Positions 56,984 through 64,000 of a stretch of DNA of 64,000 nucleotides are shown piece after piece (the first letter of the stretch is position 1; each line of letters begins with the position of its first letter). The DNA lies in the NCBI GenBank assembly GCA_965250245.1, contig OZ252296.1, forward strand, positions 372,001 through 436,000, written 5' to 3'. A program made the position numbers and the translations under genes. Source of the stretch: JABDIP01 sp965250245. Its GTDB lineage: Bacteria; Pseudomonadota; Alphaproteobacteria; DSM-16000; Inquilinaceae. The notes under the pieces are model-generated. The model searched no databases. It was not told where the DNA came from and saw only the letters and a list, made by a program, of their open reading frames with translations.

Positions 56984-57353
56984 GCTTGGTTCCCTCCTGT
57001 GGGACACGAGGAGTTGACATGGCGGAGGCGGGCGCCGGATCGCCTGCGTCCTACAAACATTCGGTCACTGTGGAGCTCGCCTTGACGGCGTATTGGACCG
57101 GTTCGGGTCCGATTCCCTGTCTTTGCGGCAGAAGAAGAGGCACCAGAACCTCAGCCCTTCCATCGAAGACCAGACTGCAACGCTAGCATCGGCCGATCGC
57201 GACGATCAACACCGATGGCTGTTTTATTCATGGAAAATTCATCGAATAGGCGAGCAGTCCAAGAACTCGAAATTCGGCGTGTCGCTCGGGTTGCGGCGCG
57301 CTATGACGGGCTTCATGATCCCTGGATCGCGGCCGAGGGATGGGAGGCCCGGC
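56984..57353. other. 370-bp divergent gap between the EF-hand and SUMF1 genes
   Basis: Holds the two divergent promoter regions; TTGACA at 57013-57018 is a perfect -35 but no convincing -10 follows. A short AT-richer stretch lies at ~57220-57260. No gene or RNA seen. Confidence 0.5.
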
Positions 57354-58091
57354 ATGGGTGCGACGATTTGCGACGGCGCGGACCTGCCGGAACTGGTGGT
57401 GGTGCCGCCGGGACGATTCCGCATGGGCTCGCCGGACGACGAGGCCGGTCGAGACGACAATGAAGGGCCGTGCCATCCGGTGACGATCGGCTATCGCTTC
57501 GCCATCGGCCGACACCCGGTGACGTTCGCACAATGGGATGCCTTCGGGGCGGCCGGCGGCACCGACCATCGCCCATCCGACGAGGGTTGGGGACGCGGCG
57601 ACCGGCCGGTGATCAATGTCGGATGGCACGACGCCCAGGCCTATGTCCGCTGGCTGACCGAGGTCACCGGCCGGCGCTACCGGCTGCCCAGCGAGGCTGA
57701 ATGGGAATACGCCGCCCGCGCGGGAACGGCCGGCGCCTACCACTGGGGCGACGATGCCGGCCGGCGCATGGCCAATTGCCTGGAGCATGACGGAGACTGG
57801 GGCCGCGCCCGCACCTCTCCGGTCGGCCGCTTTCCGGCCAACCCGTTCGGCCTTCACGACATGCTCGGCAATGTCTGGGAGTGGGTCGAGGATTGCTGGA
57901 ACGAGTTCTACATCGCCGCGCCGGACGACGGATCGCCCTGGCTGGCAGGCCAGACCGACGCCCGGGTACTGCGCGGCGGATCCTGTCTCGATCCGCCGCG
58001 TCTGGTGCGGGCGGCGGCGCGGAACCGCAACGGCATGGATTTTCGCTGCAACGATTACGGGTTCCGGGTCGCCGCCGACGTTGCCGACTGA
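57354..58091 (+). CDS. SUMF1/FGE-family protein
   Basis: A 245-residue formylglycine-generating-enzyme-like domain: PELVVVPPGRFRMGSPDDEA, NVGWHDAQAYVRWLTEVTGR, YRLPSEAEWEYAARAGTAGA and HDMLGNVWEWVEDCW, ending ARVLRGGSCLDPPRLVRAAA. The copper-binding cysteine pair of true formylglycine enzymes is not present in the usual C-terminal position, so it is likely a non-catalytic or differently acting member (as in EgtB/SUMF1-like signalling proteins). The ATG at 57354 follows GGGAGG. It is divergent from the EF-hand gene. Confidence 0.85.
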   Translation: MGATICDGADLPELVVVPPGRFRMGSPDDEAGRDDNEGPCHPVTIGYRFAIGRHPVTFAQWDAFGAAGGTDHRPSDEGWGRGDRPVINVGWHDAQAYVRWLTEVTGRRYRLPSEAEWEYAARAGTAGAYHWGDDAGRRMANCLEHDGDWGRARTSPVGRFPANPFGLHDMLGNVWEWVEDCWNEFYIAAPDDGSPWLAGQTDARVLRGGSCLDPPRLVRAAARNRNGMDFRCNDYGFRVAADVAD

Positions 58092-58111
58092 CCGACCGCC
58101 GGCCGCGCCGG

Positions 58112-58570
58112 TCACTCCCGGTGATAGGGATGGCCGGTCAGGATGGTCTGGGCACGGTAGATCTGCTCCGCCAGCATGGCGCGGACCAGCATGTGCGGCC
58201 AAGTGGCCCGTCCGAAGGCCAGCAGCAGGTCGGCACGGTCGCGGACCGCCGGCGACAGCCCGTCCGCACCGCCGATCACGAAAGCCAGATCCTGGATGCC
58301 GTCGTCGCGCCAGCGGCCGAGCCGTTCCGCCAGCTTCATGCTGGTCAGGTCGCGGCCCCGCTCGTCCAGCGCGATCACCGTCGCCTTCGCCGGGATCGCC
58401 GCCAGCAGCAACTCGCCCTCATGGTCCCGCAGCGCGTCGCCGGCGAGCTTCTTCTTCGCCTCGACCTCGCGCAGGGTCAGAGGCCAGGCCGAGCGGCCGG
58501 CATACTCGTCATAGACGGCGCGTACCGGGCCCGGCCGCAGCCGCCCGACCGCGGCCAGCCACAGGCGCAT
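58112..58570 (-). CDS. rlmH: 23S rRNA pseudouridine-1915 N3-methyltransferase
   Basis: A 152-residue SPOUT methyltransferase: VIALDERGRDLTSMKLAERL, SAM-binding LAFVIGGADGLSPAV and the C-terminal MLAEQIYRAQTILTGHPYHR. Length and motifs match RlmH. It starts 16 bp after the rsfS stop. Confidence 0.95.
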   Translation of the reverse strand: MRLWLAAVGRLRPGPVRAVYDEYAGRSAWPLTLREVEAKKKLAGDALRDHEGELLLAAIPAKATVIALDERGRDLTSMKLAERLGRWRDDGIQDLAFVIGGADGLSPAVRDRADLLLAFGRATWPHMLVRAMLAEQIYRAQTILTGHPYHRE

Positions 58571-58586
58571 CGGCCAGTCGGGCCCG

Positions 58587-58970
58587 TCAGGCCCGGCCGC
58601 TTACAGGCGGGCTGGCCGCATCCCACATCTTTTCGATGTTGTAGAAGGTGCGCACCTCGGGCCGGAACAGGTGGACGATCACGTCCCCCGCATCCAGCAG
58701 GACCCAGTCGCCATTGGTCCGGCCTTCCGTGCGGACCGGCCCGAAGCCGGCCTTCTTCAGCCGTTCCGCCAGATGATCGGCCATGGAGCCGACCTGCCGC
58801 GCGGAGCGGCCGCTGGCCACGACCATGTAATCGGCGATGGTGGATTTTCCGTCGAGGTCGATGATGACGATGTCTTCCGCCTTGTCGTCGTCCAGGGACG
58901 ACTCGACCAGTTCGACGATTTGACGGGGCAGGCCCTCGGCGAGCCCCTGGTCCGGTGTTCCCGCTACCAT
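58587..58970 (-). CDS. rsfS: Ribosomal silencing factor RsfS
   Basis: A 127-residue RsfS/Iojap protein: VELVESSLDDDKAEDIVIID, then GKSTIADYMVVASGRSARQV and WVLLDAGDVIVHLFRPEVRT. It binds L14 and blocks 30S joining under starvation. The ATG at 58970 lacks a clear Shine-Dalgarno; a GTG at 59006 would overlap the nadD end. Its start lies 10 bp after the nadD stop. Confidence 0.94.
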   Translation of the reverse strand: MVAGTPDQGLAEGLPRQIVELVESSLDDDKAEDIVIIDLDGKSTIADYMVVASGRSARQVGSMADHLAERLKKAGFGPVRTEGRTNGDWVLLDAGDVIVHLFRPEVRTFYNIEKMWDAASPPVSGRA

Positions 58971-58980
58971 GGGAACGGGG

Positions 58981-59646
58981 TCAGTCTTTGGAGTTATGGC
59001 GTCCACCTCGTTGCCAAGTCTCAGGCGCCGATTGCGGCGGTGCCTCGCGCAGCTTCGTCGCCGAAGCCCAGTGCAGACGGGAGTGGAGGAAGATCCAGAC
59101 TGGCGGCCGGCAATCGGCCAGTCGACCGGCCTGGCGCTCCGCCATCCTGTACCGCGCAAAATGCGAAGCAGCAGTACCGCTCAGCGCCCTCTGAGAATAG
59201 GTAGGGCGATCGAAGATCGCAATGGGGACAAGATGAAAGATTCGTGTCCAATGCTGCCATCGCGGCAGTTGAATCAGGTTGTCCGCGCCCATCAGCCAAA
59301 TAAAACGGGTGCGCAAGTACCGCGCCGTCAGCGCCCGCAGCGTGTCGGCGGTGAACTGCGTGCCCAGACGGGTCTCCAGATCGGTGACGATGATTCGCGG
59401 ATGCCCCGCCACCGCCCGGGCCCGCGCCACGCGATCGTCCAGCGGCGCCATGCCGTCGGTCGCCTTCAGCGGGTTCTGCGGCGAGACCAGCCACCACACC
59501 GCGTCCAGATTGAGCCGCTTGAGGGCCAGCAGGCTGAGATGGCGATGGCCGTCATGGGCCGGGTTGAAGGACCCGCCCATCAGCCCGACCTTCGCGCCGG
59601 CCCAGTGTGGGCCGGAATACAGGTGCGGAGCGGCCCGGACGGTCAG
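58981..59646 (-). CDS. nadD: Nicotinate-nucleotide adenylyltransferase (start uncertain)
   Basis: A ~200-220-residue enzyme of NAD synthesis: KVGLMGGSFNPAHDGHRHLS (the HxGH-type nucleotide-binding motif), WWLVSPQNPLKATDGMAPLD and WLMGADNLIQLPRWQHW. The first beta-strand (KVGL) precedes the only canonical in-frame ATG (59580), and no ATG, GTG or TTG lies between that strand and the proA stop. A CTG at 59646, overlapping the proA stop (CTGA), would restore the family N-terminus. Coordinates use this CTG; if initiation is at 59580 the protein is 199 residues and lacks the first strand. Confidence 0.88.
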   Translation of the reverse strand: MTVRAAPHLYSGPHWAGAKVGLMGGSFNPAHDGHRHLSLLALKRLNLDAVWWLVSPQNPLKATDGMAPLDDRVARARAVAGHPRIIVTDLETRLGTQFTADTLRALTARYLRTRFIWLMGADNLIQLPRWQHWTRIFHLVPIAIFDRPTYSQRALSGTAASHFARYRMAERQAGRLADCRPPVWIFLHSRLHWASATKLREAPPQSAPETWQRGGRHNSKD

Positions 59647-60950
59647 GGTCGCACCTGACCGCTGCCGCGCACGACGTATTTGTAGCTGGTCAGCTGCTCG
59701 GTCCCGACCGGGCCGCGGGCGTGCAGCTTGCCGGTGGAGATGCCGATCTCCGCGCCCATGCCGAACTCGCCGCCATCGGCGAACTGGGTCGAGGCATTCT
59801 GCAGCAGGATAGCGCTGTCCACCGCGGCGAAGAAGCGCGCCGCAATGGCGTCGTCCTCGGTGATGATGCTCTCGGTATGGTGCGAGCCGTGCCGGTTGAT
59901 ATGGGCGATGGCCTCGTCGACCCCGTCGACCTGCTTCACCGACAGGATGGCGTCCAGGTATTCGGTCTCCCAATCCAACTCGGTGGCCGGCAGCACGCGG
60001 CTGTCCATCGCCTGGGTCTCGGAATCGCCGCGCACCTCGCAGCCGGCCTCGATCAGCGCCTCCAGGATCGGCGGCAGCTCGGTGGAGGCCACCAGCCGGT
60101 CGACCAGCAGGGTCTCCGCCGCGCCGCAGATGCCGGTCCGACGCAGCTTGGAATTCACCGTGACGTCGAGCGCGGTCTTCGGGTCGGCGGCGGCGTGGAT
60201 GTAGACATGGCAGATGCCGTCCAGGTGCTTGAGCACCGGGATCCGGCTTTCCGCCGCCACCCGCTTGATCAGCGACAGCCCGCCGCGCGGCACGATCACG
60301 TCGATCACGTCGGTCATGGTCAGCATCTCGCCGACAGCCGCGCGGTCGGTGGTGGGAACGAGCTGGATGCAGCCCTCGGGAAGGCCGGCCTCGGCGAGGC
60401 CCTTGGCCAGGGCGGCGGCGATCGCGGTGGAGGAATGGAAGCTCTCCGAGCCGCCGCGCAGGATCGCGGCATTGCCGGATTTCAGGCACAGCCCGCCGGC
60501 ATCGGCGGTCACGTTCGGCCGGCTCTCATAGATGATGCCGATGACGCCCAGCGGCACCCGCACCCGGGCGATCCTCAGCCCGTTCGGCCGGTCCCATTCG
60601 GCGATGGACGCGCCGACCGGGTCGGGCAGCTCGGCGATGGATTCCAAGCCCGCCGCCATCGCCTCGATGCGGGCGGCATCCAGTTTCAGGCGGTCGAGGA
60701 AGGCGCCCTTGACGCCTTTCGTCTCGGCGGCCGCCATGTCCTTAGCATTGGCCTCCAGGATGGCGTCCCGATCGGCGCGGATCGCTCCGGCGGCGGCCCT
60801 CAGCGCGGAATCCTTGTCCTCGGTCGAGGCGCCGGCGAGGATTGCGGCGGCGGATTTGGCGACCTCGCCGAGCCGGCGCATCTGCGCCGGGATGTCGCCG
60901 GACGAACCCGCATCGTCGTTGCGAAGACCTGCGTCAAGCGTGACCGTCAT
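59643..60950 (-). CDS. proA: Glutamate-5-semialdehyde dehydrogenase (gamma-glutamyl phosphate reductase)
   Basis: A 435-residue aldehyde-dehydrogenase-fold enzyme of proline synthesis: VPLGVIGIIYESRPNVTADA, active-site Cys in LRRTGICGAAETLLVDRLVA, and EFGMGAEIGISTGKLHARGP. The ATG at 60950 follows GGTTGGGATC; a longer in-frame start (61010) is less likely. Unusually, two small membrane-protein genes separate it from proB. Confidence 0.95.
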   Translation of the reverse strand: MTVTLDAGLRNDDAGSSGDIPAQMRRLGEVAKSAAAILAGASTEDKDSALRAAAGAIRADRDAILEANAKDMAAAETKGVKGAFLDRLKLDAARIEAMAAGLESIAELPDPVGASIAEWDRPNGLRIARVRVPLGVIGIIYESRPNVTADAGGLCLKSGNAAILRGGSESFHSSTAIAAALAKGLAEAGLPEGCIQLVPTTDRAAVGEMLTMTDVIDVIVPRGGLSLIKRVAAESRIPVLKHLDGICHVYIHAAADPKTALDVTVNSKLRRTGICGAAETLLVDRLVASTELPPILEALIEAGCEVRGDSETQAMDSRVLPATELDWETEYLDAILSVKQVDGVDEAIAHINRHGSHHTESIITEDDAIAARFFAAVDSAILLQNASTQFADGGEFGMGAEIGISTGKLHARGPVGTEQLTSYKYVVRGSGQVRP

Positions 60951-61048
60951 GATCCCAACCCTTTGTTCGGCATCCGTTTCCCCGTCCGTCGGATGCGCGG
61001 TTTCGTGCATTCATTATGCCATGCGCGGCCTGATCGGCCAGCGCGCCG

Positions 61049-61285
61049 TCAACTGGTCCCCGTGCTGCCCCATCCTCCCGGTCCGCCGCGCGACCGCTTC
61101 AGCGCCGGCCAGTCGGAGAAGGCGAAGACGTACAGCATCACCAGGTTCACGATGGGAATGAGCAGTGTGAGGGCCCACATGCCCGAATAGCCGGCACGCT
61201 GCACGACCTTGTAGGCCGCCCAGATCGTCACGCCGAGCGTGATCGGAACGATCAGCAGCATGAGCTGGTAAACGCTAAACGCCAT
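61049..61285 (-). CDS. Small two-helix membrane protein A
   Basis: A 78-residue membrane protein: helices at ~5-25 and ~33-57 (SGMWALTLLIPIVNLVMLYV), followed by FAFSDWPALKRSRG. Its C-terminal half resembles DUF5684-type proteins and the next small gene (GxxGxxxLxxIIPxxxxxM). Function unknown. Confidence 0.7.
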   Translation of the reverse strand: MAFSVYQLMLLIVPITLGVTIWAAYKVVQRAGYSGMWALTLLIPIVNLVMLYVFAFSDWPALKRSRGGPGGWGSTGTS

Positions 61286-61314
61286 CGTGCCTGTCCCCTA
61301 TCATGGCTGCCGGT

Positions 61315-61488
61315 TCAGTCGACCGCCGGCCAGCGGCTGCGGGCCAGGATCACCGCCACGATCATCGGCCCGAAATAGGGGATGATCGCGATCAGCGAGA
61401 TCCAGCCATCCAGGCCGGTCTTCCGGCAGATGACGAAGAGCGGCAGGATCACCGCCACGGCAAAGGCGAGTGCCAGGATCGGGCTCAT
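61315..61488 (-). CDS. Small two-helix membrane protein B
   Basis: A 57-residue membrane protein too short for usual ORF lists: MSPILALAFAVAVILPLFVI, then RKTGLDGWISLIAIIPYFGP and a LARSRWPAVD end. It parallels protein A (61049-61285) in its C-terminal half: a Gly-x-x-Gly turn, a helix rich in I/L and a final R/K-W-P-A. GGAGACGCTG precedes the ATG. Codon use is host-like. Confidence 0.65.
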   Translation of the reverse strand: MSPILALAFAVAVILPLFVICRKTGLDGWISLIAIIPYFGPMIVAVILARSRWPAVD

Positions 61489-61577
61489 CAGCGTCTCCTT
61501 TCCATCTGCCGTCGGGTGGCTCTCCCGATGGTAGTCTGAAACACGTTAACGTTCCCGCATCCCGACATGGCCGCTTG

Positions 61578-62693
61578 TTATCCGATGACCAGATCGTCGC
61601 GGTGGATCATCTCGTCGCGGCCGCGATAGCCCAGCAGGGATTCGATTTCCGCGCTCCTGTGCCCTGCGATGCGGCGGGCGTCGTCCGATGAATAGGCCGA
61701 CAGGCCGCGGCCGATTACCGCGCCGCCGCCATTGCGCACGGCCACGGGGTCGCCGCGCTGGAACCGGCCCTCGACCGCGACCACGCCGGCCGGCAGCAGG
61801 CTCTTGCCGCTGCCAAGCGCCCGGGCGGCGCCATCGTCGACGACATAGGCGCCGACCGGATTCAGCGCTCCGGCGATCCATCGCTTGCGGGCGGTCTTCG
61901 GGCTCGCCGGAGGCAGGAACCAGGTGGCCGTGCCGCCCTCGGCCAGGGCCTTCAGCGGGTGAGGATCGGTGCCCCGGGCGATCGCCATGCGGCACCCCGC
62001 ACCCATGGCGATGCGGGCGGCTTCCAGCTTGGTCACCATGCCGCCGGAGGAATAGCCGGGCGGCGGCTCGCCGGCCATCGCCTCGACTTCCGGCGTCAGG
62101 TCGCGGATCTCCGCCACATGCTCGGCGTCCTGGGATTTGCGGGGGTCGGCGGAGTACAGCCCGTCGATATCGGACAGCAGCACCAGCGCATCGGCGCTGA
62201 TCATCTGCGCAACGCGGGCGGCCAGCCGGTCATTGTCGCCGAAGCGGATCTCCGACGTGGCCACGGTGTCGTTCTCGTTGATCACCGGCACAGCCCCCAG
62301 CTTCAGGAGTTGGCTGATGGTGCTGCGGGCATTGAGGTGCCGCCGCCGGGCCTCGGTGTCCTCCAGGGTCAGCAGCACCTGCGCCACGGTGATGTCGTGG
62401 CGCGCCAGGGCCTCCTGATAGGCGTGCGCCAGTCGGATCTGGCCGGTGGCGGCGGCGGCCTGCTTCTCCTCCAGCCGGATCGCGCGGGATCTGAGGCCGA
62501 GCCGCTCGCGGCCGACGGCGATGGCGCCAGACGAGACCAGCACCACCTCCTGGCCAGCGGCGCGGCAGGCCGCCACGTCGTCGGCCAGGGCGTTCAGCCA
62601 TTGCCGGCGCACATGGCCGCTCGCCTCGTCCACCAGCAGGGTCGAGCCGATCTTGACGACGATGCGCCGGGCCTGGGCGAGGGGGCTTGTCAT
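61578..62693 (-). CDS. proB: Glutamate 5-kinase
   Basis: A 371-residue enzyme: amino acid kinase domain (RRIVVKIGSTLLVDEASGHV, VSSGAIAVGRERLGL, VPVINENDTVATSEIRFGDN) and a C-terminal PUA domain (~275-355). It makes glutamyl phosphate for proline synthesis. It overlaps obgE by 4 bp (ATGA), so it is coupled to it. Confidence 0.96.
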   Translation of the reverse strand: MTSPLAQARRIVVKIGSTLLVDEASGHVRRQWLNALADDVAACRAAGQEVVLVSSGAIAVGRERLGLRSRAIRLEEKQAAAATGQIRLAHAYQEALARHDITVAQVLLTLEDTEARRRHLNARSTISQLLKLGAVPVINENDTVATSEIRFGDNDRLAARVAQMISADALVLLSDIDGLYSADPRKSQDAEHVAEIRDLTPEVEAMAGEPPPGYSSGGMVTKLEAARIAMGAGCRMAIARGTDPHPLKALAEGGTATWFLPPASPKTARKRWIAGALNPVGAYVVDDGAARALGSGKSLLPAGVVAVEGRFQRGDPVAVRNGGGAVIGRGLSAYSSDDARRIAGHRSAEIESLLGYRGRDEMIHRDDLVIG

Positions 62694-63724
62694 GGCTGGT
62701 AGGGCTCGCTGCTCACGGCGTCGAGCGAGTCACCCCTGGCCGTCCGGATCGCTTGCAGCAGTGCGCGATGCAGCGCCTGTGCGCCGTCGCCGGTCGCACC
62801 GGAGAGGCGCGCGACCTCCCGCCCGCTGACCGCGCGAAGCGCCGCCTCGCGGTCGGCCAGGGCTGCCGGGTCGATGGCGTCGGTCTTGTTGAGAGCGACG
62901 ATCTCCGGCTTTTCGGCGAGGTCGTGGCCATAGGCCTCCAGCTCCGACCGCACGGTGCGATAGGCGCCGGCGACGTCCTCCTGGGTGCCGTCGATCAGAT
63001 GCAGCAGCACGCCGCAGCGCTCCACATGGCCTAGGAACCGGTCGCCCAGCCCGGCCCCGTCATGCGCCCCCTCGATCAGGCCGGGAATGTCCGCCAGCAC
63101 GAACTCCGTCTCATCCACATGCACCACGCCCAGATTGGGGTGCAGGGTGGTGAAGGGGTAGTCGGCGATCTTCGGCCGCGCCCGGGAAGAGGCGGCGAGG
63201 AACGTCGATTTCCCGGCATTGGGCAGTCCGACCAGCCCGGCATCGGCGATCAGCTTCAGTCGCAGCCAGACCAGCCGCTCCTCGCCCGGCCAGCCGGGGT
63301 CGGCGCGGCGCGGCGCGCGGTTGGTGGAGCTCTTGTAGTGGGCATTGCCGAAGCCGCCATCGCCGCCGACCAGCAGCCGGATGCGCTGGCCCTCCTCGGT
63401 CATGTCGGCCAGCACGGTCTCGCGGTCCTCGTCCAGCACCTGGGTGCCGGCCGGCACCTTCAGCACTGCATCGGCGCCCTTGGCCCCGGTGCGGTCCTTG
63501 CCCATGCCGTGCTGGCCGCGCTGGGCCTTGAAGTGCTGGCGGTAGCGGTAGTCGATCAGGGTGTTCAGCCCTCCGACCGCCTCGACCCAGACATCGCCGC
63601 CGCGGCCGCCATCGCCGCCATTGGGGCCGCCGAACTCGATGAACTTCTCGCGCCGAAAGCTGGCGCAGCCATTGCCGCCGTCGCCGCTCTTCACGAACAC
63701 CCTGGCTTCATCGAGGAACTTCAT
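62690..63724 (-). CDS. obgE: Obg-family GTPase
   Basis: A 344-residue GTPase that acts in ribosome maturation. The glycine-rich Obg fold (MKFLDEARVFVKSGDGGNGC...) is followed by a G domain with G1 GLPNAGKSTF (~residue 168), G3 DIPGLIEGA and G4 NKTD. The ATG at 63724 starts the Obg fold; it lacks the acidic C-terminal extension of E. coli ObgE. Usually rpmA/rplU precede it, here probably beyond the right edge. Confidence 0.96.
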   Translation of the reverse strand: MKFLDEARVFVKSGDGGNGCASFRREKFIEFGGPNGGDGGRGGDVWVEAVGGLNTLIDYRYRQHFKAQRGQHGMGKDRTGAKGADAVLKVPAGTQVLDEDRETVLADMTEEGQRIRLLVGGDGGFGNAHYKSSTNRAPRRADPGWPGEERLVWLRLKLIADAGLVGLPNAGKSTFLAASSRARPKIADYPFTTLHPNLGVVHVDETEFVLADIPGLIEGAHDGAGLGDRFLGHVERCGVLLHLIDGTQEDVAGAYRTVRSELEAYGHDLAEKPEIVALNKTDAIDPAALADREAALRAVSGREVARLSGATGDGAQALHRALLQAIRTARGDSLDAVSSEPYQP

Positions 63725-63774
63725 GACAGAGGGTCGGCGAGGCGATGCGCAACTGCGGGGATTCCGCACATCGC

Positions 63775-63868
63775 CCCTTGTCCGTCATTCCCGCGAAGGC
63801 GGGAATCTCGAGGGGCCAGTGCACGATCGTCTCGAGATTCCCGCCTTCGCGGGAATGACGGACGAGGG
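63775..63868. repeat. Perfect palindromic repeat upstream of obgE, copy E
   Basis: A 32-bp perfect inverted repeat (arms 63781-63812 and 63831-63862, containing ATTCCCGCGAAGGCGGGAAT) with an 18-base loop, flanked by CCCCTTG and CGAGGGG. It is unrelated to copies A-D but resembles the GTCATTCCCGCG palindromes known from many proteobacteria. Confidence 0.9.
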
Positions 63869-63930
63869 GAGAGAGAAGGCCGCAGCACTGCCGTCAGTCT
63901 ATCGTCCATTTCAAACCGGCCCTCAGACAC

Positions 63931-63957
63931 AAAAAGGGAGATGGTCGCCCATCTCCC
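63931..63957 (-). terminator. Intrinsic terminator facing transcription from the right
   Basis: On the minus strand a 9-bp stem (GGGAGATGG/CCATCTCCC) is followed by TTTTT. It would end transcription of a leftward gene beyond the right edge (rpmA would be typical). No stop codon is visible before it in the short flank, so the assignment is tentative. Confidence 0.5.
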
Positions 63958-64000
63958 TGATCCGTCTTCTCGGATAACGCGATGGGCGCCGCCATCGGCG

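Noticed and set aside
57354..58091. True formylglycine-generating enzyme with sulfatase partner
   Set aside because: The expected catalytic cysteine arrangement is not seen and no sulfatase gene is near; family level only.

Overview
The window is high-GC, densely coding chromosome of an alphaproteobacterium, probably a Rhodospirillales-type lineage (inferred from gene content and gene order, without a database search). The main pointers are the mdh-sucCD-sucAB-lpdA block, the obgE-proB-proA-nadD-rsfS-rlmH-gpmI-envC-ctpA-rppH block, the atpHAGDC operon near fsa/priA, a DUF1127/LysR divergent pair and a DUF484/xerC pair. No rRNA or tRNA gene and no CRISPR array was seen.

Layout. 0-7.1 kb: 5' part of a HerA-type ATPase gene, a soluble histidine kinase, a PhyH dioxygenase/SAF-oxidoreductase pair, a DUF1127/LysR pair with a decayed SDR fragment, and three tandem paralogues of an unknown four-helix membrane protein. 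7.2-14.3 kb: zapE, then a leftward four-gene membrane-stress operon (RHH-like protein, PspA, YqiJ-type protein, flotillin) and a lone AAA+ ATPase, both lying between zapE and mdh. 14.4-27.1 kb: the TCA block (mdh, VOC protein, sucC, sucD, sucA, sucB, lpdA) with a lipoprotein and a flavodoxin inserted, then an MFS transporter. 27.1-33.0 kb: kinase-like protein, xerC, DUF484, fsa, priA. 33.0-41.1 kb: accessory stretch between priA and atpH (two c-type cytochrome genes, exported GDSL hydrolase, isopenicillin-N-synthase-like oxygenase, EEP-fold protein, and a visibly AT-richer two-gene island bounded by inverted repeats). 41.2-47.5 kb: atpHAGDC, a ferritin-like di-iron protein and a small protein. 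47.5-54.7 kb: tandem extensin-like lipoproteins, rppH, divergent polysaccharide deacetylase, ctpA, envC, gpmI. 54.9-58.1 kb: inserted block of a BNR-repeat exported protein, an EF-hand protein and an SUMF1-family protein. 58.1-64 kb: rlmH, rsfS, nadD, proA, two small membrane proteins, proB, obgE.

Functionally the core supplies central carbon flux (malate dehydrogenase, 2-oxoglutarate dehydrogenase complex, succinyl-CoA ligase), ATP synthesis, proline synthesis, NAD synthesis, ribosome maturation and cell-envelope division. Accessory material is inserted at the joints between these conserved blocks. Four related GC-rich palindromic repeats and one unrelated palindrome sit in intergenic gaps, three of them between convergent genes.

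The best candidate for something undescribed is the island at about 39.0-40.9 kb: imperfect terminal inverted repeats enclose a two-helix/coiled-coil/GAF-like protein and a small partner, with no transposase, and a third copy of the repeat lies just outside.
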